A stretch of DNA of 64,000 nucleotides from Stappia sp. BW2 (GTDB lineage Bacteria; Pseudomonadota; Alphaproteobacteria; Rhizobiales; Stappiaceae): contig NZ_VIRG01000093.1 in the NCBI RefSeq assembly GCF_008107695.1, forward strand, positions 86,769-150,768. Direction: 5' to 3'. The position numbers and the translations under genes were made by a program. The notes below the pieces were generated by a model. It did not search any database. It was given only the letters and a program-made list of their open reading frames with translations, and was not told the DNA's origin. Positions 8,097-16,795 of the stretch are shown here, piece after piece (position 1 is the first letter of the stretch; the number at the start of each line of letters is the position of its first letter).

Positions 8097-8684
8097 ATGC
8101 GTTACAGTGCCGAGCATAAGGAAAAAACGAGGGCGAAAGTTGTAAGCGCTGCCGGTCAGGTGTTTCGTGAGGAAGGTTACGGCGGCGCGGGTATCGACGC
8201 GCTCACAAAGGCCGCCGGGGTCACGAATGGCGCCTTTTATGGTCATTTCAAATCAAAGGGCGCCGCATTCCGCACTGCTGTACTCGCGGGACTGGAAGAC
8301 TTGCGGGTCGGCATTGCGGCAGTGAAAGCAGAACACACATCAGGTTGGCTGAAAGCCTTTGTCGACTATTACATGGGTTATAAGCGAACATGTGCCATGG
8401 GTGACGGCTGCGCGTTGCCACTCTTGTCAGCCGATGTCATGCGATCAGACGAGGATACCAAGCAAGCTTATACTGAGGAGTTGGAGCGCATAGCCGCTGA
8501 AATCGCCAGTGGCCTGTCGACGGACAATTCGAGTGGTCGGACGCCCGACGATCAAGCACTCCTGTTGCTTTCCCTGCTTACTGGAGGCGTGACGCTGGCC
8601 CGCGCCGTGGCCGATCCCGGCATGTCGGAGAAAATAGCGAAACTCGTAACCCATGAAGCACTACGGCTTACAGGCGACAATTGA
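8097..8684 (+). CDS. TetR/AcrR-family transcriptional regulator
   Basis: A 195-residue protein beginning MRYSAEHKEKTRAKVVSAAG. The N-terminal helix-turn-helix is seen in IDALTKAAGVTNGAFYGHFKSKGAAF (about residues 33-58). The C-terminal TetR_C-type domain contains GCALPLLSADVMR. The ATG at 8097 is chosen over an upstream in-frame ATG at 8001 because family members begin at this point and the extra residues would cover the operator region. It diverges from the tautomerase/VOC genes, its likely targets. Confidence 0.87.
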   Translation: MRYSAEHKEKTRAKVVSAAGQVFREEGYGGAGIDALTKAAGVTNGAFYGHFKSKGAAFRTAVLAGLEDLRVGIAAVKAEHTSGWLKAFVDYYMGYKRTCAMGDGCALPLLSADVMRSDEDTKQAYTEELERIAAEIASGLSTDNSSGRTPDDQALLLLSLLTGGVTLARAVADPGMSEKIAKLVTHEALRLTGDN

Positions 8685-9210
8685 GGCTGACCAAAATTAC
8701 ACAAATGTATCACTTATTTTGCCTCTTAGAGAATGTAGGTTTGCGTCACATTGGCGGAGAAGCCGGAGTTCGCCACCTAACATTCACTCTTGAAATACGA
8801 TGTCTAGTGTACGGCTGCACTCGGGATGTTAAACTGAACATTTAGGCGTCCCAAATGAGACGCTAAGCCGCCATTCACTAAGGCGGCGCCCTATGGCAGC
8901 TTCGGGCCGGGAAGAGACTGTCGGCCCATACGCTCCATATTACCTAAGCTGACATTTTTATGAATGAGATCTGCGATAGATTGCTGCTCGAAGCGGATGC
9001 TGGGCGCGGTCAGGGCATAAGGTAGTTTGCGCCCTCATGCCTGTCTTTGCGGAGATCGTTGGATGCGACCAAGGCCGGACATTTTGGACGGTAGTGTATG
9101 AATTCGTTGTTACACCATGAGCAAACGCTTCTGCAAAAGCGAACATTTCCATTGGCTCGGCTGGACGCTCTGGTCCGCTTGCGCCAGGAGAACAGAACGA
9201 TCAGATCGCA
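8685..9210. other. Gene-free stretch containing one 45-bp repeat copy
   Basis: No convincing coding frame on either strand. It holds one copy of the 45-bp intergenic repeat and, before it, a short hairpin (GCGTC/GACGC near 8846-8863). The rest shows nothing I can name. Confidence 0.45.
8865..8909. repeat. 45-bp intergenic repeat, copy 1
   Basis: Shares its first 11 bp (AAGCCGCCATT) and last 22 bp, ending GGCAGCTTCGGGCCG, exactly with 18046-18090 in the same orientation. The middle 12 bp differ. Both copies lie in non-coding DNA. Confidence 0.7.
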
Positions 9211-10257
9211 TCAAAGCCCATCCACGAAGTTTTGGTGACGATAGTCCGTTGGCGTGATGCCCGTGAACCGGCGGAAGGCGCGTGTAAAGTGTTGGGGGCT
9301 TTCATAGCCGGCCATCGTTGCAACATCAATGACCTTCAGAGCAGGATTTTCGAGGTTCTGACGAGCAAGCTCGAAGCGTGCTTCCTGAAGCAGCCGCGAA
9401 TAGGAACTTCCGCAAAGTTTGAGCCGTCGCTGAAGTGTTCTTGTGCTTATCCCTGCTATTTCGGCGGCGAAGGTGACATCGGTGCGTCCATCGGTAAGGT
9501 AGGGCTGAACCATCTTTCGAAGAAGGGTGACAAACTCCCAGTCCTCCGATCGACCGTTTTGCTCATCTTCAGAAGGTGCCGGGGCTGGCTTTTGCAGAGT
9601 CGGCCGGTGCGCTGCCTGCGCGTTCGTTGAGAGTGCGAGACACCCACGCTCAATCACAACGGATGCATGGGCTTGGCCAACCAGTATACGCGTGTCGGGA
9701 AATGTGGCGTGTACGGCATCGGGAAGACGATGCCTAGACGCGAAGCACAACTCACTCGGATACCACATTGGGCCCGCAACGCTGCGCATCACCGAAATGA
9801 CCGCCTGGAGGTTCAACCATTCCGCGAAACACACATAAGGATGGCGCCCCAGTCCCCTCATGTTGCAGATCACCCGAATATCATCCGCCTCCTGCCGGAC
9901 GCTCATTTCAAGGGCACTGTCCTCGAACCGCGACAAGGAGGCCAGGGCCTCCAGGCGTTTCAGGCCGGTTTGTGCCGTGATGATGGCAGCCTGTTGGATC
10001 GGACGTAAAGAGGACAGTGAGGCTGCCTGAGCGCCAATCAGCCCAAGTTCCATGATTGGGAGGTCGTGACCGGTCCGAGCGACCCATTCCAAGGCTACGG
10101 GGATGCTGACGTAGAGATCCGGGGTCTCTTCAATGTTTTTCGGCAATTTCGAATGTGCAAGACCACGGTCGACCGGAGCACCTATCTCGCGCAGTGCCGA
10201 GATATAGTTGTTCAGATGGGTCGCTCGGACGAGCGCAAGCCTGCTTTCCAAACGCAA
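9211..10257 (-). CDS. AraC-family transcriptional regulator (OruR/arabinose-binding-domain type)
   Basis: A protein of about 348 residues. The N-terminal 200 residues match the arabinose-binding-like sensor domain of the OruR/ArgR subgroup (NYISALREIGAPVDRGL, then LNLQAVISVMRSVAGPMWYP). The C-terminal AraC HTH contains AAEIAGISTRTLQRRL and VIDVATMAGYESPQHFTRAFRRFTGITPTDYR. There is no ATG at the N-terminus; translation seems to start at a TTG at 10257 or 10251, the latter having GGGGG about seven bases upstream. It diverges from a second, HTH-only AraC gene. Confidence 0.82.
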   Translation of the reverse strand: MRLESRLALVRATHLNNYISALREIGAPVDRGLAHSKLPKNIEETPDLYVSIPVALEWVARTGHDLPIMELGLIGAQAASLSSLRPIQQAAIITAQTGLKRLEALASLSRFEDSALEMSVRQEADDIRVICNMRGLGRHPYVCFAEWLNLQAVISVMRSVAGPMWYPSELCFASRHRLPDAVHATFPDTRILVGQAHASVVIERGCLALSTNAQAAHRPTLQKPAPAPSEDEQNGRSEDWEFVTLLRKMVQPYLTDGRTDVTFAAEIAGISTRTLQRRLKLCGSSYSRLLQEARFELARQNLENPALKVIDVATMAGYESPQHFTRAFRRFTGITPTDYRHQNFVDGL

Positions 10258-10362
10258 TCCCCCTTGGCTCGCCCGCTTGAATTTTGGCGCGCATTGGTTG
10301 GAGTTCGTTTCTCCAACCGGTCAATGTGGTCATTCCACATCTTTCAACCAAGGGTAACACGG

Positions 10363-10725
10363 ATGCCTCGCCGAACGAAGGGTTCCGAAAAGGAACTTGC
10401 CAGAATCAGGTCGGCGATCGCCGGGCTTGTTTTGGCCGGCACGATATCGCTTGAATCCGCAGCAGCACATCTTGCGACCACTCCGCGAACGCTTCAGCGC
10501 AGATTGAGCAACCATGGCATAAACTTCTGGGCACTCGTCGAGCATAATCGGTTCGAGATCGCCAGCGCTTTACTTCGCGAGACCGACTTGAAGGTTCAGG
10601 AGATTGCCGCAAGGCTTGGCTACGGCACGCCAAGCACCTTTGCCCGGGCATTCACCAGGTGGTCGGGACATTCGCCCAATGCCTACAGGACAGCGCACGC
10701 AAATCGGTTCCCCGTAGGCGAATAA
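10363..10725 (+). CDS. Stand-alone AraC-type HTH protein
   Basis: The 120-residue product contains only the DNA-binding half of an AraC regulator: AAHLATTPRTLQRRLSNHG and VQEIAARLGYGTPSTFARAFTRWSGHSPNAYR. The ATG at 10363 has AGGG eight bases upstream. The frame stays open back to 10066, but that part overlaps the start of the divergent AraC gene and shows no sensor-domain likeness. It sits 81 bp before the first DUF1254 gene and may control that array. It could be a truncated regulator or a natural short one. Confidence 0.7.
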   Translation: MPRRTKGSEKELARIRSAIAGLVLAGTISLESAAAHLATTPRTLQRRLSNHGINFWALVEHNRFEIASALLRETDLKVQEIAARLGYGTPSTFARAFTRWSGHSPNAYRTAHANRFPVGE

Positions 10726-10806
10726 TGGCGCGAAATGGGCAGAAGCGACACATGACGACACGTAATCTTGGTTAGCCAACAAGACCTGTCTGAGGAGTAA
10801 CAACGG

Positions 10807-12306
10807 ATGATCCGACTGTCTGCCGTGAGCGCCTTCGCGTTAGCCTTCACCCTGGGGTCTGCGCTGGGGCAGGTCTTGCCAGCGGAACTCGAGGCGATTT
10901 CCATCCCCGACAAGGTCGAAACCCCCATCGGTACGCTGGAGTTTTTCGATGGCGTTCCCAAGGACGCGACGATTTCGACAGTCTACGACAATCTTGACCG
11001 CATGCGTGGGGTGGAGGTGTTTCTGGACAATGTCGGCGCCGTGTCCATGTACAGCGTGCGCACCGGCCTTGCGGATGCCGGTGCCAAGGGGGCGAACAAG
11101 ATCGCGCTCTTCGAGCAGTTGATGGATTCGCAGACCCTCGTGGTAACGGCCAACACGTCCACGCTTTACGCCTATACCTACACGGATCTCGCCAATGACG
11201 GTCCCACGGTGATCGAGGTGCCGCCCGGCATGCTCGGCTTCCTCAACGATGCCTGGCAGCGCTTTGCCGGCAATATGGGCGTCACCGGACCCGACAAGGG
11301 CAAGGGCGGCAAGTATCTGGTCGTGCCGCCGGGCTATGACGGTGCTATTCCCGACGGCTATTTCCTGCTGAAGCCATCGACCAACAGAAATTTCATGTTT
11401 CTGCGTGGCTCCATCAAGAACGGTCTGAAGCCTGCGGTGGAAAACATCACGTCGAAATTGAGGGTCTATCCGCTGAAAGATGCGGCCAATCCGGCGGCAA
11501 CCGAATTCGTCAACATGTCGAACAAGCCGTTCAACACCGTCTTCGCCAGTGATTTCAGCTATTTCGAGAGCTTGAACAAGGTTATCCAGGAGGAGCCGAT
11601 TGACGCCATCAGCCCGGAAGTGCGGGGCGCGATTGCTGCGATCGGCATCGTCAAGGGCAAGCCTTTCGCGCCGGACGAGCGAATGAAGAAGCTACTGAGC
11701 GAGGCGGCAACACTGGCGGACGCGACAGCGCGCGTTATCACCTATCATCCCCGCATCGATGGCGTGAGGATCTATCCCGATGACCCGAATAGCGTCTGGT
11801 CCACGGCCTTTGCCAACAAGAACACCAGTTTTGAGGCAGACGGCACGATGGGCCTCGACGCGCGGGTGCTGTACTATTTCAATGCAGGCGGCGTGACACC
11901 CGCCATGGCCGCTACCCATCCGGGACAGGGGTCGGACTATGGTCTGGCGGTTCTCGATTCCAACAAACAACCGTTCGACGGGTCGAAGACCTACAGGCTC
12001 CACCTGCCCAAGGATGTTCCGGTGAATGATTTCTGGGCGGTCACCATTTACGATACCCAGACCCGGTCGCAGCTCCAGACAAGCCAACCGTTCCCCACTA
12101 TCGGCAGCCAGACCGATGGCATGACCAAGAACGCCGACGGCTCCTATGACGTCTATTTCGCCCCCGAAGCACCCGCGGGTAAGGAAGGAAACTGGCTGCA
12201 GACCGTTCCGGGCAAGAGCTGGTTCACCATTCTACGCATGTACGGCCCGCTGGAGCCCTGGATCAACAAGACCTGGCGGCCGGGCGAAATCGATTTGGTC
12301 GAGTGA
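10807..12306 (+). CDS. Exported DUF1254/DUF1214 protein, copy 1
   Basis: A 499-residue protein. It has a signal peptide (MIRLSAVSAFALAFTLGSALG), an N-terminal DUF1254 domain (about 40-190, with VTANTSTLYAYTYTDL and VIEVPPGMLGFLNDAW), and a C-terminal DUF1214 domain (about 330-490, with LPKDVPVNDFWAVTIYDTQTRS and the final WFTILRMYGPLEPWINKTW). The cellular role of the family is not established. It is exactly as long as copy 3 and closely similar to it, including 47 identical bases near the 3' end. It follows the short AraC gene and heads an array of four. Confidence 0.88.
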   Translation: MIRLSAVSAFALAFTLGSALGQVLPAELEAISIPDKVETPIGTLEFFDGVPKDATISTVYDNLDRMRGVEVFLDNVGAVSMYSVRTGLADAGAKGANKIALFEQLMDSQTLVVTANTSTLYAYTYTDLANDGPTVIEVPPGMLGFLNDAWQRFAGNMGVTGPDKGKGGKYLVVPPGYDGAIPDGYFLLKPSTNRNFMFLRGSIKNGLKPAVENITSKLRVYPLKDAANPAATEFVNMSNKPFNTVFASDFSYFESLNKVIQEEPIDAISPEVRGAIAAIGIVKGKPFAPDERMKKLLSEAATLADATARVITYHPRIDGVRIYPDDPNSVWSTAFANKNTSFEADGTMGLDARVLYYFNAGGVTPAMAATHPGQGSDYGLAVLDSNKQPFDGSKTYRLHLPKDVPVNDFWAVTIYDTQTRSQLQTSQPFPTIGSQTDGMTKNADGSYDVYFAPEAPAGKEGNWLQTVPGKSWFTILRMYGPLEPWINKTWRPGEIDLVE

Positions 12307-12310
12307 TTTG

Positions 12311-12336
12311 ATCGGCGGAGCAGATGCCCCGCCGAT
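12311..12336 (+). terminator. Stem-loop after DUF1254 copy 1
   Basis: ATCGGCGG at 12311-12318 pairs with CCGCCGAT at 12329-12336 around a 10-nt loop, starting 4 nt after the stop. Only a short T-run follows, so it may attenuate or protect the transcript rather than end it. Confidence 0.45.
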
Positions 12337-12396
12337 TTGCCCTAAATGGCCTGTCGTACAAGCGCGTTCTGGCAATGACCCATAGGATAAGAGAAG

Positions 12397-13944
12397 ATGA
12401 CACAGATAAACGGATTTCTCGGAACGCCGTCTGCCTCGACGTGGGTCGGCGCGGTGCTTGCCCGTTCGAGTGGGGCACTGCGCTCCACAAAGCGGCACGC
12501 GACCCAAGCCTTAACCGTCATCGCCCTTGTCGGTATGACCGCCAGTGCACAGGCCCAGACCGAGCAGAAACTAGAGGCCATCGCAGAGCAGGCCTATATC
12601 TACGGCCTGCAACAGGCGATTTATTATGGCCAGCGTTGGACTTACACCCAGAATGACACCAAGGATAACATCGTCTATGCAGGCCTGAACCAGTTTGCAT
12701 GGGTGCGCAAGCAGATTACCCCCGATTATCCCGTGGTCACGCCGAACGCGACCACGCTTTATGGCGCAGGCTTTCTTGACCTGCGCTCAGGACCAGTCGT
12801 CATCGAAGTGCCAGAGATCACCGGCCGTTACTTCAGCGTCCAAGTCATGGATCAGTACGGCATATTTCGGATGATCGTCGGGTCGCCCTTCAATGGCACA
12901 AAGGCGCGAAAATATATTCTGGTTCCGCCGGGATTCACCGGCAATGTTCCGGCCGATTTCCCAACCACTGATATCGTACAATGGCCGACCCTGACCGCTT
13001 ACGGCGTGGTCCGTATGGCTGTCGAAACCGGGTCCGCTGCCGAGATCAAAACGATCAACGGCTATCAGGATCAGGTGACCATCACGCCCTTGGCCGATTG
13101 GCTGGCCAATAGCCACAAGGGCATCGCCCAAGCCGACAGAAAGAAAGTGAAGGGCGATTTCCTCATCCCCGATGGCCTGCCCGAATATCAGTTCGGTCAG
13201 GTCGACAAACAGACTGCCGAGCAATATTTCACCCTGCTCAGCGTAATCCTGAATGATCCGACCATGCCAACGCTCAAGGATTCGATCATGGAGGCCGACA
13301 TACTCAAGCAGCTTGAGGCGTTCAACATCGGCAAGGGTCTGAGCTTTGACTGGGCCAAACTGACGGCAGAGAAAAAAACGGCACTCGAGACCGGGTTCAG
13401 GGCCGGGTTTGACAACGTGCGCAAGACGCTGAAGACCAACATGATAAACATGAATGGCTGGGGCGTCGTGCGCAATGACGGCGGATTCGAAACCCGTTGG
13501 ATGGACCGCGCGATCATCGCCGATGCAGCCTGGGCCGCACCGGACAAGAACATCTCGCATGGTGGTGCGTTCCTGTTCACCGATTCCGAAGGCAAGCCGC
13601 TCGATGGCAAGAACAACTACACCCTGACCTTCGAGATGAACGATCTGCCGCCGGTTACCCAATTCTGGTCCATCCCGATCTACAGCGCCGAAGGCTACTT
13701 CGTGGCCAATGAGATCAACCGCTACACCATCAACAGCTTCATGCTGAAATCTGGTGAGCTGGTGGCCAAGGACGGCAAGCTGGTGATCTATATCCAGAAC
13801 GAAAAGCCCTCTGATCCGGATCAGGCGAAAAACTGGCTTCCGGCGCCGGCCAAAGGGTTTCGCTTCACCTCGCGCTTCTATGGGCCTTATGCTCCGCTGG
13901 TAGACGGCACTTACAACATGCCGAAGGTGATCAAGGTCGAATGA
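12397..13944 (+). CDS. Exported DUF1254/DUF1214 protein, divergent copy 2
   Basis: A 515-residue protein with a long N-terminal region ending in a hydrophobic stretch and likely signal cleavage (ALTVIALVGMTASAQAQ, near residue 50). DUF1254 landmarks are AYIYGLQQAIYYGQR, PVVTPNATTLYGAGFLDLRSGPVVIEVPE and RYFSVQVMDQYG. DUF1214 landmarks are YTLTFEMNDLPPVTQFWSIPIYSAEGYF and the terminal FTSRFYGPYAPLVDGTY. AGAGAAG precedes the ATG. It is clearly more distant from copies 1 and 3 than they are from each other, although it lies between them. Function unknown. Confidence 0.87.
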   Translation: MTQINGFLGTPSASTWVGAVLARSSGALRSTKRHATQALTVIALVGMTASAQAQTEQKLEAIAEQAYIYGLQQAIYYGQRWTYTQNDTKDNIVYAGLNQFAWVRKQITPDYPVVTPNATTLYGAGFLDLRSGPVVIEVPEITGRYFSVQVMDQYGIFRMIVGSPFNGTKARKYILVPPGFTGNVPADFPTTDIVQWPTLTAYGVVRMAVETGSAAEIKTINGYQDQVTITPLADWLANSHKGIAQADRKKVKGDFLIPDGLPEYQFGQVDKQTAEQYFTLLSVILNDPTMPTLKDSIMEADILKQLEAFNIGKGLSFDWAKLTAEKKTALETGFRAGFDNVRKTLKTNMINMNGWGVVRNDGGFETRWMDRAIIADAAWAAPDKNISHGGAFLFTDSEGKPLDGKNNYTLTFEMNDLPPVTQFWSIPIYSAEGYFVANEINRYTINSFMLKSGELVAKDGKLVIYIQNEKPSDPDQAKNWLPAPAKGFRFTSRFYGPYAPLVDGTYNMPKVIKVE

Positions 13945-13961
13945 TCCGAATGATCAACCAT

Positions 13962-13981
13962 GGGCACCCGTCCGGGTGCCC
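13962..13981 (+). terminator. Stem-loop between DUF1254 copies 2 and 3
   Basis: GGGCACCC at 13962-13969 pairs perfectly with GGGTGCCC at 13974-13981 over a GTCC loop. It lacks a T-tail. It is a GC-rich hairpin suited to attenuation or mRNA stabilisation 33 bp before the next start codon. Confidence 0.5.
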
Positions 13982-14014
13982 TCGATCTGCAGACCGCACC
14001 AAGGAGACAGTGAC

Positions 14015-15514
14015 ATGATTAAGCGGTTACTTCTGTCCACAACAGTCTTGGCGTGTTTCGCGGGATTTCCGGCATCATCCGAGGTCAACAAGGCCGAACT
14101 GGAGTCGATCTCCATTCCCGACAAGGTCGAGACGTCGATTGGCACCCTCGAATTCTTCGATGGCGTACCGATCGGCGACACTGTCGACAAGGTCTATGAC
14201 AATCTCGATCTTATGCGGGGGCTGGCGGCCTTCTTGGACAATCAGGGCGCGGCCTCGCTCCACGCCATGCGGATGGGTAATGCGGGCATCGGCGCCGATG
14301 CGTCCAACAAGTTCACGATCACCGAGCAACTGCTCCAGCCGGAATCCCTCTATCTGACCGGGAACACATCGACGCTCTATGCGCTTGGCTACATGGATCT
14401 GAAAAAAGATGGCCCATTGGTCGTCGAACTGCCGCCCGGCATGCTAGGCTTTGTCGATGATGCCTGGTTCAGATTTGTCGAGAATCTGGGCGCGATTGGC
14501 CCGGACAAGGGGAAAGGCGGCAAATACCTGATGCTGCCGCCCGACTATCAGGGGGCGGTGCCGGCAGGGTATTTCGTGATCAGAACCGACACGTACAGCA
14601 ACCTCGTGTTCCTGCGCGGCTCCATCGCGAAGGGTCTTGAGCCTGCGGTCGAAAACATCAAGTCCAATCTCAAGGTGTATCCGCTGGCGCAGGCGGACAA
14701 CCCGCCTGAAACCGAGTTCGTCAACTTCTCTGGCAAGAGCTACAACACGATTGCGCCAAATGACTTCAGTTTTTTTGAGGGCATCAACCAGGTGGTTCAG
14801 GAAGAGCCGATCGGCGCGATCGACTCCGAGGCACGGGGGCTTCTGGCCGCGATCGGCATCGTGAAGGGCCAACCCTTCAACCCAGATGCGCGCATGAAGA
14901 AGCTGCTCGGCGAAGCGGCGACAATCGGAAACGCGACTGCGCGGGCCATCACCTATCAGCCGCGCATCGACGGGGTGTTCATCTACCCGGATACCAATAG
15001 TGCCTGGACAACCGCCTATGCGAACAAGAACACGACCTTTGAGACCAATGGCGCGATGGGCCTCGATGCGCGTGTCTTGTTCTATTTCAATGCGACCGGT
15101 GTGACACAGGCGATGGCGGCCACGACTGTCGGGCAAGGTTCCGACTATGCCCTGGCTTATCTTGATGCCGACAAGAAACCGCTGGATGGGTCAAAAACGT
15201 ACAAGCTGCGTCTGCCGCCGGACGTTCCGGTCAACAATTTCTGGGCGGTAACGCTCTACGACACGCAAACGCGCTCCTTGCTGCAAACTGGGCAGAGATT
15301 CCCGACAATGGGCAGTCAGAGCGAGGGGGTTCAGAAGAACGCCGACGGCTCCTACGACGTTTATTTCGCGCCAGAGGCGCCTCTGGGCAAGGAGGGCAAC
15401 TGGCTCCAGACCATTCCGGGCAAGAGCTGGTTTACCATCCTGCGCATGTACGGTCCGCTGGAGCCCTGGATCAACAAGACCTGGCGGCCGGGCGAAATCG
15501 AATTGGTCAAGTAA
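14015..15514 (+). CDS. Exported DUF1254/DUF1214 protein, copy 3
   Basis: A 499-residue protein with signal peptide MIKRLLLSTTVLACFAGFPASS. The domain order matches copy 1: DUF1254 with LTGNTSTLYALGYMDL and VVELPPGMLGFVDDAW, and DUF1214 with LPPDVPVNNFWAVTLYDTQTRS. The ATG at 14015 follows AAGGAGACAGTGAC. Its length equals copy 1, and bases 15455-15501 are identical to 12247-12293 at the same offset, so the two arose by duplication or were homogenised by gene conversion. Function unknown. Confidence 0.88.
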   Translation: MIKRLLLSTTVLACFAGFPASSEVNKAELESISIPDKVETSIGTLEFFDGVPIGDTVDKVYDNLDLMRGLAAFLDNQGAASLHAMRMGNAGIGADASNKFTITEQLLQPESLYLTGNTSTLYALGYMDLKKDGPLVVELPPGMLGFVDDAWFRFVENLGAIGPDKGKGGKYLMLPPDYQGAVPAGYFVIRTDTYSNLVFLRGSIAKGLEPAVENIKSNLKVYPLAQADNPPETEFVNFSGKSYNTIAPNDFSFFEGINQVVQEEPIGAIDSEARGLLAAIGIVKGQPFNPDARMKKLLGEAATIGNATARAITYQPRIDGVFIYPDTNSAWTTAYANKNTTFETNGAMGLDARVLFYFNATGVTQAMAATTVGQGSDYALAYLDADKKPLDGSKTYKLRLPPDVPVNNFWAVTLYDTQTRSLLQTGQRFPTMGSQSEGVQKNADGSYDVYFAPEAPLGKEGNWLQTIPGKSWFTILRMYGPLEPWINKTWRPGEIELVK

Positions 15515-15585
15515 GCTTGCTGAAACCTGAAATCCCGATCAATTCACCTTCGAACATCACAATTCAAATGGAGCTCGGTTTTAGA

Positions 15586-16611
15586 ATGAAAAGCTTTTCT
15601 TCTCTATCTCTGGTATGCGCGCTTGCCATGACCCCGCTTCCCCTGGCGGCACACGCGGCCGAACCTGTCATCGTCAATGTCGATAATTTCGACAGGGCGC
15701 AGACCGACTTCGAGTTTGTCGGCATCATCAAGCTGGCGGACGGCATCAACAAGCTGCACCATAACCGGACGCCGACGCCGATCGACAAGCAGAATGTCAT
15801 CCGGATGAACCGCGACACGCTGTACAGCCTCGGCGTCGTCGATATTTCAAAGGGAGCGACCGTGACCATGCCGGATGCCGGAAAGCGATACATGTCGCTG
15901 ATGGTCATCAACAATGACGGCTACGTCAACGAGGTCTACTATGGTGCTGGTGCCCACGAACTGACAGTGGACAAGTTCGATACGACTGTCGTCGGCCTTG
16001 TCATCAGAACGCTCGCAGACCCGGAAGACAAGGCGGATCTCGAGGAAGCTCACAAGCTTCAGGACATGATCGAGATTTCGGCCGGTTCGGATGCACCGTT
16101 CGTGATGCCGGACTACGACAAGGCAAGCTACGAGGCGACACTCGCGCCGGTTCTCGATCTTGCCAAGGGGCTGAAGCGGTACATCAACACCTTCGGCTCC
16201 AAGGAGGAAGTCAACCCCGTCCATTTCCTGATCGGCACCGCGTCTGCCTGGGGCGGGTTGCCGGACAAGGCCGCGGTTTACGTTAATGTGCAGCCTGACC
16301 TGCCGGTGGGCGAATACGAACTCAAGGTCAAGGATGTGCCGGTCAAGGGTTTCTGGTCGATCAGCCTTTACAACGCCAAGGGTTATTTTCAGGAAAATGA
16401 CCTTCATGCCTACAGCCTCAACGATCTGACCGCGAAGCCGAACAGTGATGGGTCCTATACCATTCGCTTTGGCGGATGCGGCGAGGGTGTCGAGAATTGC
16501 CTGCCGATCATGGACGGCTGGAACTACGCAGTGCGTATGTATGAGCCGAGCGAAGCGATTCAGGACGGTACATGGACGTTCCCGGGTCCGCCGACGCCAC
16601 GGAAGAAGTGA
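15586..16611 (+). CDS. Exported DUF1254/DUF1214 protein, short copy 4
   Basis: A 341-residue protein with signal peptide ending LPLAAHAAEP (about residue 26). It is about 150 residues shorter than the other copies. DUF1254 is represented by NVIRMNRDTLYSLGVVDISKGATVTMPDAGKRYMSLMVIN. DUF1214 is represented by PVGEYELKVKDVPVKGFWSISLYNAKGYFQ and the terminal NYAVRMYEPSEAIQDGTW. The start at 15586 puts the signal peptide at the N-terminus. It follows copy 3 by 71 bp and completes the array. No catalytic motif is recognised. Confidence 0.86.
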   Translation: MKSFSSLSLVCALAMTPLPLAAHAAEPVIVNVDNFDRAQTDFEFVGIIKLADGINKLHHNRTPTPIDKQNVIRMNRDTLYSLGVVDISKGATVTMPDAGKRYMSLMVINNDGYVNEVYYGAGAHELTVDKFDTTVVGLVIRTLADPEDKADLEEAHKLQDMIEISAGSDAPFVMPDYDKASYEATLAPVLDLAKGLKRYINTFGSKEEVNPVHFLIGTASAWGGLPDKAAVYVNVQPDLPVGEYELKVKDVPVKGFWSISLYNAKGYFQENDLHAYSLNDLTAKPNSDGSYTIRFGGCGEGVENCLPIMDGWNYAVRMYEPSEAIQDGTWTFPGPPTPRKK

Positions 16612-16685
16612 CCGGAAAACGGCCCGGCCACTAGACTGTCCGAGCCATCTCGGATGCGGCTTCACAAGCCGAAATGCGTAGCGTC

Positions 16686-16704
16686 GGAGGACCCAGGGTC
16701 CTCC
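16686..16704. repeat. Near-perfect palindrome in the copy-4/exported-protein gap
   Basis: GGAGGACCC and GGGTCCTCC flank a single A, giving 9-bp perfect arms. It stands 91 bp before the next start codon. It could be a transcription stop hairpin, although one central base makes a poor loop, or a protein-binding site. Confidence 0.45.
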
Positions 16705-16795
16705 CAGACGATTAGAAAAGCCAAACAAATTCTGTTCCTGAGGCACTTCCAGTTAACGGGTGTGGCTCCACTTTCAATCTGTTGGGAGAATTCCG

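Noticed and set aside
8685..9210. Insertion sequence or transposase remnant
   Set aside because: No transposase motif in any frame and no terminal inverted repeats or target duplication; only a short repeat shared with 18046-18090.
10066..10362. N-terminal extension of the short AraC gene
   Set aside because: It overlaps the coding start of the divergent AraC gene and has no sensor-domain pattern; a good ribosome-binding site exists at 10363.
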